Of a stretch of DNA of 64,000 bases, positions 55,572 to 64,000 are shown in pieces. The position numbers were made by a program, and so were the translations under genes. How positions within the stretch are numbered: position 1 is the stretch's first letter; every line of letters begins with the position of its first letter. Source of the DNA: Epiperipatus broadwayi (Eukaryota; Onychophora; Udeonychophora; Euonychophora; Peripatidae); assembly GCA_028023455.1 (NCBI GenBank), contig JAQFVV010000055.1:5674030-5738029 (forward strand), read 5' to 3'. The notes under the pieces were generated by a model. That model ran no database searches and was not told where the DNA came from. It worked only from the letters and a program-made list of their open reading frames with translations.

Positions 55572-55732
55572 TAAGGCTCCTCACTGATGAAGGCCACAAG
55601 CCAGAAACTAGTCTGGGGATATTGGATGAGTAGGCACTAGATGAGGATTTTATGCACAAGCCTTCTGGCATCCATTGATTACTCTAGCTTGCTGTGTGTG
55701 GCAATACGTATAGTGAGTTTTGCCTGTTTTAA
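55572..55732 (+). mobile_element. Retrozyme-like element, copy 11 (single sense fragment)
   Basis: Starts within helix I of the ribozyme (AAGGCTCCTCA) and ends TTTTGCCTGTTTTAA. This is the only copy without an antisense arm. It lies in the pogo element, where frames are disturbed. No clear duplication of target DNA. Confidence 0.8.
55573..55627 (+). ncRNA. Hammerhead ribozyme, intact core, inner helix I only
   Basis: AAGGC-UCCUCA, CUGAUGA, GGC-CACAA-GCC, GAAAC-UA-GUC, UGGGGA-UA-UUGGAU. The outer helix I strand is truncated to AA, but core, stem II, GUC triplet and the inner 6-bp helix I match consensus. Confidence 0.7.
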
Positions 55733-56431
55733 CACTTTTAATATTCATCCTCCAAAACCAGAAATTCATCTCCAGAGCTAAATGAAGAATCACTTGAAGC
55801 CTCTTCTTCAGAAACGGAGTCTTCATATAACAGTCATCATCTGTACGATCAAGTGAATTACTAATGGCATATTTCTTAAATGACTTTACAACTGTCTCAT
55901 GTTTCACAGCATCGCCGTGAAGATTTGATCCAACCCCAAATCTGGGAAATGCTAAACTTCTTCCTTCTTCCTGATTGGTGTCACTTCATATTATCTAGAC
56001 TGCATCCAACTGTCCCATTTCTCCTTCATGAATCCTTTAAACGATTTATTAATGCAAACATCTAAAGATTGAAGCTGGCTTATTAGATCATCTGGAACTA
56101 CAGCTAATTGAGTTTTCAATTGATTGTTTTTGTTTTTCACAACTTCTGTTCTGTGACTCCGAAACTGATTTCATATTAGCAAAGCAGGTTTTTTTAACAG
56201 TCTACCAAGATGCCTAGAATACACTGTCTATCCACAATATCATTCTCCCTTCATCCATTCAGCTTAGGATGAATATGCACAAACACGCCTTTATATATAT
56301 ATATATAATAAATCAGAAGTTTTACACTAAATTTCAACTTATAATTTTGATTACCATTGCATAAGACACATCCCATGTTTTAAGCAATATTTTGAGGGGA
56401 AAAAGTATGTCCTATATGCCAGAAAATATGG

Positions 56432-56744
56432 TAATAAGTGATATCAGATGCTCATAAAAGTCAGTATGTTACTTTTTGAATTTTTTCAGGTTTAAATACC
56501 TTTATTTCAGAGTGCATGTCTAGACTGAGCACTGCATCGAGATTGTTTAGGTCACATGACTGGAGAGGTTGCAGTTAATGAAAATAGAATATAAATAACA
56601 GGCAATAAAATTATGAAGAATGCAATTTTTTTTTCTATTAAAAATTTTGATCACTTGTATTAAATTGCCATTTATTGTCTTTTTTTTATTATTTAAAGTA
56701 TTGTATTTCAAATTTATTTATCTGTAATTAAATTTTGTTTCATC
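56432..56744. other. Gap, nothing recognised
   Basis: About 310 bp of A+T-rich sequence between the pogo and RTE elements. Confidence 0.5.
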
Positions 56745-57075
56745 ATCATCATCAACCATTATCAATCCACTGCAGGATGAAGGTCTCTCCAAGTTTAATC
56801 CATCTTCTCCGATCTTTAGCTTCTCTTTTCCACAACACCCCTGCACATTTTCTTATTTCATCCATCCATCTCACATGTGGTCTCTTTCTGGGTCTTTTAC
56901 AATCTCTTGGAATCCAGTTTAAAATTTCAATTGTCCATCTATTATCATTTCTTCTAGCAATATGTCCAGCCCAACTCCATTTCAATCTTTTAATTTTTTC
57001 AATAAGGTCAGTAACACCTGTTTGTTGTCTTACCCATACATTGCGTTTTCGATCTCTTCTTGTTACTCCCAACAT
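56745..57075 (-). pseudogene. RTE LINE copy E: C-terminal end and 3' UTR
   Basis: The - strand frame 56752-57075 (107 codons) reads MLGVTRRDRKRNVWVRQQTG, KIKRLKWSWAGHIARRNDNR, RKRPHVRWMDEIRK and ILQWIDNG, the classic C-terminus of RTE-type LINE proteins ending near (GAT)n. Its upstream continuation is at 59570 onward. The 2.49-kb stretch between is an insertion. The (ATC)4 at 56741-56755 is the element tail. Confidence 0.88.
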
Positions 57076-59569
57076 TGAAACAGTAAGATTCGTATTCGAA
57101 TCTTAAGTTTCACCTTTTTCTGTCATCTCTCACTGACCGGTCTATCCCACCCAAATTTAAACTTTTGGTATCGAGTTGTGTGTGTAACAATATTAAAAAT
57201 GTATAAATATATGTAGAATTCAACATAAACACGCACACATTTCGATCTCAAATTAAAGGCAATAAATACGGATAAAGTAATATAATTTAGATTTCTTTAG
57301 CTAAATAAATCTTGTGTAATATTAATCATTTATTTTGAATTTATAAAGTTCGTATTTATTGCTTAGTTTAAATTTCGTTAAATAATAATTCTAACAAAAT
57401 CTGATGCAATAATTAATTAAAGTTAAAATAATTTTATTCCCTTTTGTCTTTGAAAATTTAAAAGCATCGGTCAGTGATAGATAATAAATTAATTATAGGA
57501 AAATTCCAAAAAAATGTAATTAACGAATGTAAAAAAAAAAAAAAAAAAACAAACAATAGCACAGCAGATTTCTTTCTAATTAAAACCAGCAAAAGCATTG
57601 ATTATCCTGAGGGCAAGATAAATAAAACCTAAAAATATCTCAACAGAAAAATTAAAAGATCAAGATAAAAAAAGGAGGCCATCTTGGACTTGCTGGAGAC
57701 TTGCACTTGAATTTTAGCTTTGCTCTCGAGTGGAGAGTCTAAAATATCTTAAAATAAATTGATATTGCCAAGGTATGACCGAGTAAGCACCGAGATTATT
57801 CTCCATCGGGAGATGGCCCACCATATGCCGAACTTCACCTTGCCCATCGTAAAAACACCATAATGATCTGCTGCCTGAAATAAACAAGAAAGCCGCTGCT
57901 GTTAAAATCAATAAAAAAACCAAAGACAAGAAAGAAAACTGCTAATCACGAACAATCTACTATTAAACAAATGGACGAAAACATCTTATAAAACAGGTAC
58001 CTGTGTGTGTATTCCAAATTATAGAGTACTCTAGTAAAATAAGCTATAGCTCATCTCCTACTATTTGTCTAACTTCTAAATGTTAAAATTGTAATTTTGT
58101 GAAACTAAAATTTGAGAATTAATGTAATCTGTAAATTTCTCGCATAATCTAGCTTACCTCCCTCTATCCTTCTTAGGTGTGTATTTCTCAAATCTCCACT
58201 TTATTTATAATTATCATTGAACTATTACTTTCTCATAATTGTCTTAGTTTTAAAGCTAAATCCATAATCGCTTGAACAGTGAATGCGTGTCGAATTGTCA
58301 TTAATATTTGCTTTATAAATAACTTAAATTTCATATAAATCGACACGCATTCAAAGAATCAGTTATTGTAATGCAGGGTCTACTACTTCGTAATAGCTGG
58401 CATGCTCGCTGTAATAAGTCCCCTTTTTAGATATTTTTTATTATTAAATTTTAATGAATAATTACGGAAATTTCATTTATTTGAGAGTCACCAATTTTCT
58501 TTCAGTCAACGTTGATAATGGGGGGGCCGAGTTTGAAATCTAGTTAAATATTACCATAATCTTTTAGATCTTATACATGTGTTACGTTTTGAAGCCACGA
58601 TGGCTCATTCCACGCCGTGAATACTCCGGATTCTATAGGGTTGAATTAACCCCAGTCGTCCTACACAAGTGGACATGATAATGTTCCCGTAGGGCTTGAT
58701 GACCATCACGCAGCCAGCTGGCAAATTGCGACACGGACCGCTTGTCCCTGGTTATGCTCATGTGACACCTTACCTCTTCGGGTCGAGGCAGAGACCAACC
58801 CGAAGCCCTTATAAACTTATTCACGGCATTGCAGTTTCAGTGCTGCCATTTTATATCGCCCTTCTAAAGCGTACCACGTGTTCCTTTATTTAGTTTATCA
58901 TTCTCTATATTACTCCGCCTCGGCATTATCTTCGTCATCCACTCTCAGATAAATGTTCGCCCTTAGTCATCAAATAAATATTTTTATTAAATAAATGTAT
59001 GTCCGCCGCCACGGATGAATCTTGCATTGCAAAGTATAAATCCCCTACAGTACGCATTAGAAATACTCACTCGGGAACCTTAGGTATCTAGATTACGCCT
59101 TCATATAAATGAATGCTCTTTATAAATAAATGTATTTTTATATATAGTAAAATTGCCAATTAGCTACTGAAACTCTGAATATAAAATATGATTAATAACA
59201 TTAATAATGTTTTTTTTATTAAATACGTAAATAAATAATTTTAACTGTACGTCTGTAGTTAAGTTTTCATTTATTCGATTCCCATTATATATATTTCCTC
59301 GATTATATATGTGAATTAATATTCGTTTGATTGTTGGCCAACTCGGAAACAAAACCATGAATCTCTTGCATCTCCCTGACCACCGTGCCTAAAGAAGTGT
59401 TTACTTATGTCGCATCAGAGGCGTTGTTCCGTAGATTGTAGTGTGGAACCGATAAACTATGTTCGAACTCGGTACCATGGGTGGCTTCGCTACTCGATGG
59501 TGCTGCTGTTCTGTGTGGTGGTCGAATTCTGCACTATGTTAACGAGATACACGTGTTTTGACTGTTACA
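57076..59569. mobile_element. 2.49-kb solo-LTR-like insertion splitting RTE copy E
   Basis: The RTE sequence ends CCCAACAT at 57075 and resumes at 59574. ACAT is present on both sides (57072-57075 and 59570-59573). The insert begins TGAAACAG and ends CTGTTACA, i.e. TG...CA with near-perfect short inverted ends, as in LTRs. It is non-coding. At 58809-58815 there is a TATAAA-type box in a GC-richer patch (58600-58900), followed about 160 bp later by AATAAA signals. The parts fit U3-R-U5 of a very long LTR. A Maverick-like or other element is less likely because no coding sequence is present. Confidence 0.6.
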
Positions 59570-59609
59570 ACATGCATCTCTCCATACTCCTTTGAGTGGT
59601 CTATAGTCT

Positions 59610-61065
59610 CTATATTGCTCTTCTATTAAGTGTCCAAGTCTCAGATCCATAAGTAAGAACTGGTAAAACACATTTGTTAAAAATCATTCTTTTCAAACAC
59701 ATAGGCATATTTCCTTTTAGTATCAAGTTATTTCTACCAAAAGCACTCCAACCAAGTTTAATTCTGTGATTAATTTCCTCCATTATGTTTCCATCTGTAT
59801 TAATAATCTGACCTATGTATTTGTAACTGTTAACTTCTTCTAATTCTTCGTAATCAATCTTTATTTTCATATTTTGAGCAAATCGATTAAACATTACTTT
59901 AGTCTTTTTAACATTTATCTTTAGTCATACTTTTCTACTTTCATCTGCTAACTCCTGCAACATTTCCTGCAGCTCTGAAGCATTATTTGCAAAAACAACT
60001 ACGTCATCTGCAAAATCTAAATGACTTAAATACTCTCCATTTACTTTCATTCCTTTAGTTTCCCATTTTAATCCACAAAATACTTCTTGCAGCACTGCTG
60101 TAAAAAGTTTTGGAGATATGGAGTCACCTTGCCTTACATTTTTCTCAATGTTGATTTTTCCGGTATCATTATGTAATCTAATTGTTGCTGTTGCATTTTT
60201 ATAAATATTCTTTAAAATATGACAATATCCTGGATCTATACCTTGATGATCCAATGCTTTAATCACTGAAGAAATGTGTATAGAATCGAATGCCTTTTCA
60301 TAATCTACAAATCCAAAACATAATGACAACTCATATTCATTTGTCCTTTCTATGACTTCTCTCAATACCTGGATATGATCTATTGTACTAAAACCACTTT
60401 TAAATCCAGCTTGTTCTCTTGGTTGGTGGAAATCCAAAGTTCTCTGTAGACGAGTTGTAATTATCTTGGTAAAATTTTTATATAAAACTGATAAAAGGCT
60501 GATAGGTCAGTAATTTCTAATATCTTCTTTATCACCTTTTTTTAAATATTAATATTATTACTGCATTCTTCCAATCTTCTGGTACATCTTTATCATTTAG
60601 ACATTTGGTATATAACTTTGCTAAAATTGTTTCTATTTCTTCACCTTCTTCTTTTAATATGTCAATTATAATTCCATCATTTCCTGGAGCCTTTCCTTTC
60701 TTCATACATTTCATTGCATGTCTCATTTCTTCATTTAAAATTCTGGGCAATTCAGAAGATGTAATAGATATAGGATATACTTGTTCTTTATTACTATATA
60801 ATTCTTGATAAAAATCTTCTACCAATTTCATGATGTCATCTCTCTTTTTAGTAATAATTCCATCTTTTTTTCTTATTGCAGATATAAATTTCCTACCAAT
60901 ACCAAAATGTTGTTGAACATTCTTGAGACTTTTATTTTCTTCTACAGCATTCCTTGCTATTTCACAGTTATACTTTCTTATGTCATTTTCAACTTTTTTC
61001 TGTACCATTTTACAAAATTCGAGATATTCAATTCTTTTTAATACATCATTTTTGTATATCTTCAT
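59610..61065 (-). pseudogene. RTE copy E reverse transcriptase
   Basis: Frames 60532-61065, 59925-60437 and 59610-59894. Signatures: MKCMKKGKAPGNDGIIIDIL, EDWKNAVIILIFKK, QAGFKSGFSTIDHIQVL, motif A CFGFVDYEKAFDSI, motif B VRQGDSISPKLFTAVLQ, motif C LDFADDVVVFA (intact FADD), then NSYKYIGQIINTDGN and CVLPVLTYGSETWTLN. Three frameshifts interrupt an otherwise complete domain. Full RTE proteins are about 1000 residues. Confidence 0.9.
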
Positions 61066-61071
61066 ATTCCT

Positions 61072-61999
61072 TCATTTCTTCATAAATTCTCTAGTCTCAG
61101 TAGAAATTTTATTAGTCAATTGCTGCTTTTTTCTACCAGCTATCTTTGTTGCAGTTTTTAAAAGTGTATCAGTTATTTTCATATTAATTTCATTCAAATC
61201 TGAATCATGTTCAAAATCTCCTAACACTTGAAACCTATTTGTAAGTTCTAATTTAAATTCATTAGAATGTTTCTGAAGATTAGGAATATCAACTGTAAAT
61301 ATTGTTTTTCTCAATAATTTTTGTCTCTCTAGTTTTACATTAACACGTAACTTACACCTTACCAATCGATGATCACTTCCTGTGTTAAATTTATTAAGAA
61401 CATTACAATCTTGAAATATGTATTTCCTGTTAGTCAAAATATAATCCAATTCTACTGTACCTTCATTTGGATGCTTCCATGTCCATTTCCTTTTAACATT
61501 TTTCTCAAAAAATGAATTCATAATATAAAGTTTTTCTTTTTCTGCAAACTCCACAAGTCTATGTCCTCTCTCATTTCTATTACCATAACCAAAATTACCT
61601 ACAGCAATTTCATCTTTCATTTGTCTACCAATTCTAGCATTAAAGTCGCCCATAACAATTTCAAAATGTTGTTTACTCTGATCAAAAGCCTTTTGGGACA
61701 TCCATATAAAAATCTTCTACTACTTCATCACTATGAGAACTTGGGGCATAAACCTGAATTATCTGCATTTGGTATCTGCTATTAAGTTGTATAACTAATC
61801 TTGCAACTCTGTCTGATACACCATCAATCTCCACAATATTGTTCTTCCACTTTTTATTTATAATGAATCCTACTCCACTTGTATTTCCAATATGTGTGCC
61901 TTTGTAATAGAGTATATGTCCACTTTTTAAATCAATTGTTTCTTCACCTTTTCTTCTAACTTCACAAAGTCCAATAATGTCCCATTTAATATAAGACAA
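61072..61999 (-). pseudogene. RTE copy E APE-type endonuclease
   Basis: Frames 61682-61999 and 61072-61701, one shift apart. In order: WDIIGLCEVRRKGEE (catalytic Glu), GVGFIINKKWKNNI, IIQVYAPSS, IVMGDFNARIGRQMKD (Asp/Asn), NEGTVELDYILTNR and TGSDHRLVRCKLRV (the SDH motif). All APE endonuclease signatures are present; such domains are often annotated as craniofacial-development-protein-2-like. It makes the nick that primes reverse transcription. The N-terminal Met at 61999 is not necessarily the original start. Confidence 0.88.
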
Positions 62000-62017
62000 T
62001 TCTTCTTTTAATTCTTT
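61991..62017. other. Centre of the RTE palindrome
   Basis: 27-bp unpaired centre between GTCCCATTTAAT (61979-61990) and its reverse complement ATTAAATGGGAC (62018-62029). Confidence 0.75.
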
Positions 62018-62380
62018 ATTAAATGGGACATTATTGGACTTTGTGAAGTTAGAAGAAAAGGTGAAGAAACAATTGATTTAAAAAGTGGACATATACTCTT
62101 TTACAAAGGCACACATATTGGAAATACAAGTGGAGTAGGATTCATTATAAATAAAAAGTGGAAGAACAATATTGTGGAGATTGATGGTGTATCGGACAGA
62201 GTTGCAAGATTAGTTATACAACTTAATAGCAGATACCAAATACAGATAATTCAGGTTTATGCCCCAACAAGATCTCATAGTGATGAAGTAGTAGAAGATT
62301 TTTATATGGATGTACAAAAGGCTTTTGATCAGAGTAAACAACATTTTAAAATTGTTATGGGAGACTTTAATGCTAGAATT
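62018..62380 (+). mobile_element. Inverted partial RTE copy, head-to-head with copy E
   Basis: Reverse complement of 61630-61990, with few mismatches. It encodes the endonuclease start on the + strand (frame 62174-62485: MEIDGVSDRVARLVIQLNSR, IQIIQVYAPTRSHSDEVVED, GDFNARI). It stops at GCTAGAATT (62380), where unrelated sequence begins. It lacks the frameshift seen at 61690 in the main copy. Confidence 0.88.
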
Positions 62381-64000
62381 GTTTACTTACATATATATAA
62401 CAAAGCTTTATATGTTCTGCTAATAAATGAGAGTGTACAAAATGTATGGGAGGATAAATTATTGTTGATTTGTAAAGTAACTTGAGTTATAAAACCAGCT
62501 TATTGTAAAATTAAATTTGTGGTGTTGATATTTATGTAATATTTGAAGGGAAATGTGTGCTCATACATGAAAAAGAACCCCATATATGTGCATCTTACTT
62601 CCTTTATATTTTTTTGAAATTCTGAATTACTTGAACAGTTTTAAAGATTTAAATCCAACTTTCGGTAACTTAAAGGTAACATTAAGTAAAGATTACAAAA
62701 ATTTAAGGCAGTATTAATTAAGATTAGTATTTAATGTAAAAGGAATTTGCCGCATTGTATTTGTAGTTAGCTAAAATTGTCAGCCATGAAACTTTATCAT
62801 TTATAAAAGTTATAACTACTGTTCACATAATTGAACATTAATGAAATTTATATATAAATTCCAAATTGAGAATTTTGAAATGAATTTTAGTTTATAAAGT
62901 AAATAATTCATATATTTTGCTGTAATGATTATTTTTCTGCAAAGTTAAATTAATGTTTTTAAATTTAAACTTCAGTTTTTATTGAACTAAAAATTTTATT
63001 CAAAAATAGAAAAGAGATTTTGTTTTCTTTTACAATCAATTTATTAGCCAAATGAGTCATTAACTAGAGACTGATTGGCAGTCAAGTATGTCATCTATAT
63101 TCAGTAAATAAGCCTATGTATTTTTCAGCAACATCTGGCTTATTTTTCAATACAGGAATTACACATTCTAATATGGAATGTCAAAAGCATATATAAGATA
63201 TGAAAAATTAATACCCGTTAATTCATTTCTTTTTTAATTCGCTCTAGTTGCAGCTGCAATTGAACTAATTGAAAGTGAAATTGTCAGATATAAGATTCAC
63301 AAAGAAGTACCAAAAGTCTCTTCAAGAAAAGGAATTTAGCAATGAACCAACATTGAGAAATTGTAATTTATTTTTATTGTTTTTGAATTACAGCCATGAG
63401 GAGTTTATTCATCACTGGTTTGGATTATAAGATGTTTTGCTAATTGCCAACTTGTGTTTATCGAGGTGTGGTGACACTTCCAGCTGTGCTTTACAACTTA
63501 CTTTGTGTCTGCATTTGATTCTAGCAGTTTTCAGTCCTGAATGTGAACTTGCCTCACTGTATCAACTAATTAACTTAATTGCTATTCTCTGCAAAATGTC
63601 GATTCTGTCTTTCAGCTTTATGATAGTAGTTTTCTGACCCTACCTAAAGGCTTGGTTATTTATTGTCAGATCCCATCCTTAATGAAACATTCAAATTCAA
63701 TGAACATTGGTTTGTTCTTGCCATCGACATGTTATCAATTTGTATACACATTAGTTCAAAGTGATGAATGTTCAATATGATCTAAATAAGATTAAATCTG
63801 GAAGTCCGCTATTTAAAGGCAAGGTGAGATATGATACAACTTTAGTTGAGTCATTATTATTGTCTGGAAATGTAGTCACTGGAGAAGAGTAGATATATTG
63901 TCATAAAAGTTTACAGCTTGTCTGTCTTATGCAATGTGTCTGACTAACAGCTGAAGAGTTGTAGAAAAAAAGAAAACCAATTCCAGATTAATATAAAACA
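62381..64000. other. Intronic gap to window end
   Basis: A+T-rich. A pyrimidine tract and TAG at about 63257 precede an open stretch (AAIELIESEIVRYKIHKEVP), but it does not match HDAC8 and has no donor that I can support. The frame at 63437-63637 looks random. Confidence 0.4.

Larger units (their letters stand above)
55401..56431 (-). mobile_element. pogo/Tigger-like DNA transposon remnant with TIRs
   Basis: TIRs CCATGTTTGCCGGCATATGG (55401) and, read inward from 56431, CCATATTTTCTGGCATATAG, each bordered by the TA target dinucleotide (55399-55400 and 56432-56433). The - strand interior reads GVFVHIHPKLNG, LGRLL-like KKPALL, ASIFRCLH-type QLQSLDVCINKSFKGFMKEK in shifted frames, WDSWMQS and then VKSFKKYAISNSLDRTDDDC, the C-terminal DDE segment of pogo transposases. 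Heavily shortened and frameshifted. Retrozyme copy 11 lies inside it at 55572-55732. Confidence 0.82.
59570..61999 (-). mobile_element. RTE-type LINE copy E, main body
   Basis: Continuous - strand element from the endonuclease N-terminus (61999) to the reverse transcriptase C-terminal region (59610), continued after the insertion at 57075-56745. It is broken only by single frameshifts near 61690, 61068, 60500 and 59910, so it is the youngest RTE copy here. At its 5' end it is mirrored by 62018-62380. Confidence 0.9.

Noticed and set aside
63257-63345. Possible HDAC8 exon after a pyrimidine tract and TAG
   Set aside because: The translation does not resemble HDAC8, contains a stop, and has no convincing donor.

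Overview
This is animal (metazoan) nuclear DNA: very A+T-rich, gene-poor, and packed with broken non-LTR retrotransposons, Penelope-like elements (PLEs), DNA transposons and fold-back repeats. There is no bacterial-style operon, CRISPR array or rRNA. I cannot name the species. The mixture of PLEs, RTE-type LINEs and small hammerhead-ribozyme repeats fits an invertebrate, but that is inference.

Only one host gene is supported. A CpG-rich start at 44.1-44.4 kb carries the first coding exon of a histone deacetylase 8 (HDAC8)-like gene on the + strand, ending at a clean GT splice donor. I did not find exon 2, so intron 1 would run through the remaining 19.6 kb, which is filled with transposons.

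Layout: 0-9.5 kb holds a ribozyme-bearing palindromic repeat, a 4-kb head-to-head palindrome of a PLE, and a better preserved second PLE with an intact YVDD reverse transcriptase and a GIY-YIG endonuclease. 9.5-23 kb holds many more ribozyme repeats, tandem and SINE-like units of about 480 bp, fold-back elements and an RTE fragment. 23-30 kb is mostly unannotatable A+T-rich DNA with minisatellites. 30-40.4 kb holds two degraded LINEs on the + strand, with a ribozyme repeat and another GC-richer segment inserted in the second. 40.4-44.1 kb is upstream of HDAC8. 44.4-64 kb (the intron) holds RTE copies, a hAT MITE with perfect 8-bp target-site duplications, an L1-like LINE end, a pogo/Tigger element with TIRs, and an RTE copy split by a 2.49-kb solo-LTR-like insertion.

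The most interesting system is the dispersed ribozyme repeat (about ten copies). Its conserved centre folds as a complete minimal type I hammerhead ribozyme: CUGANGA core, stem II, GAAA, a 2-bp helix III, a GUC cleavage triplet, and a helix I with an internal loop. One copy shows a 416-nt unit running from one predicted cleavage site to the next, as expected of a retrozyme copied from a circular or multimeric RNA. Seven copies have 11-14-bp target-site duplications. Nearly all are palindromic, with the 5' ends inside and a shared 3' end outside, but the junction differs from copy to copy. The PLE and one RTE copy show the same geometry, which suggests reverse transcriptases here often switch onto their own cDNA. 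The PLEs are plausible helpers for the ribozyme repeat (inference).
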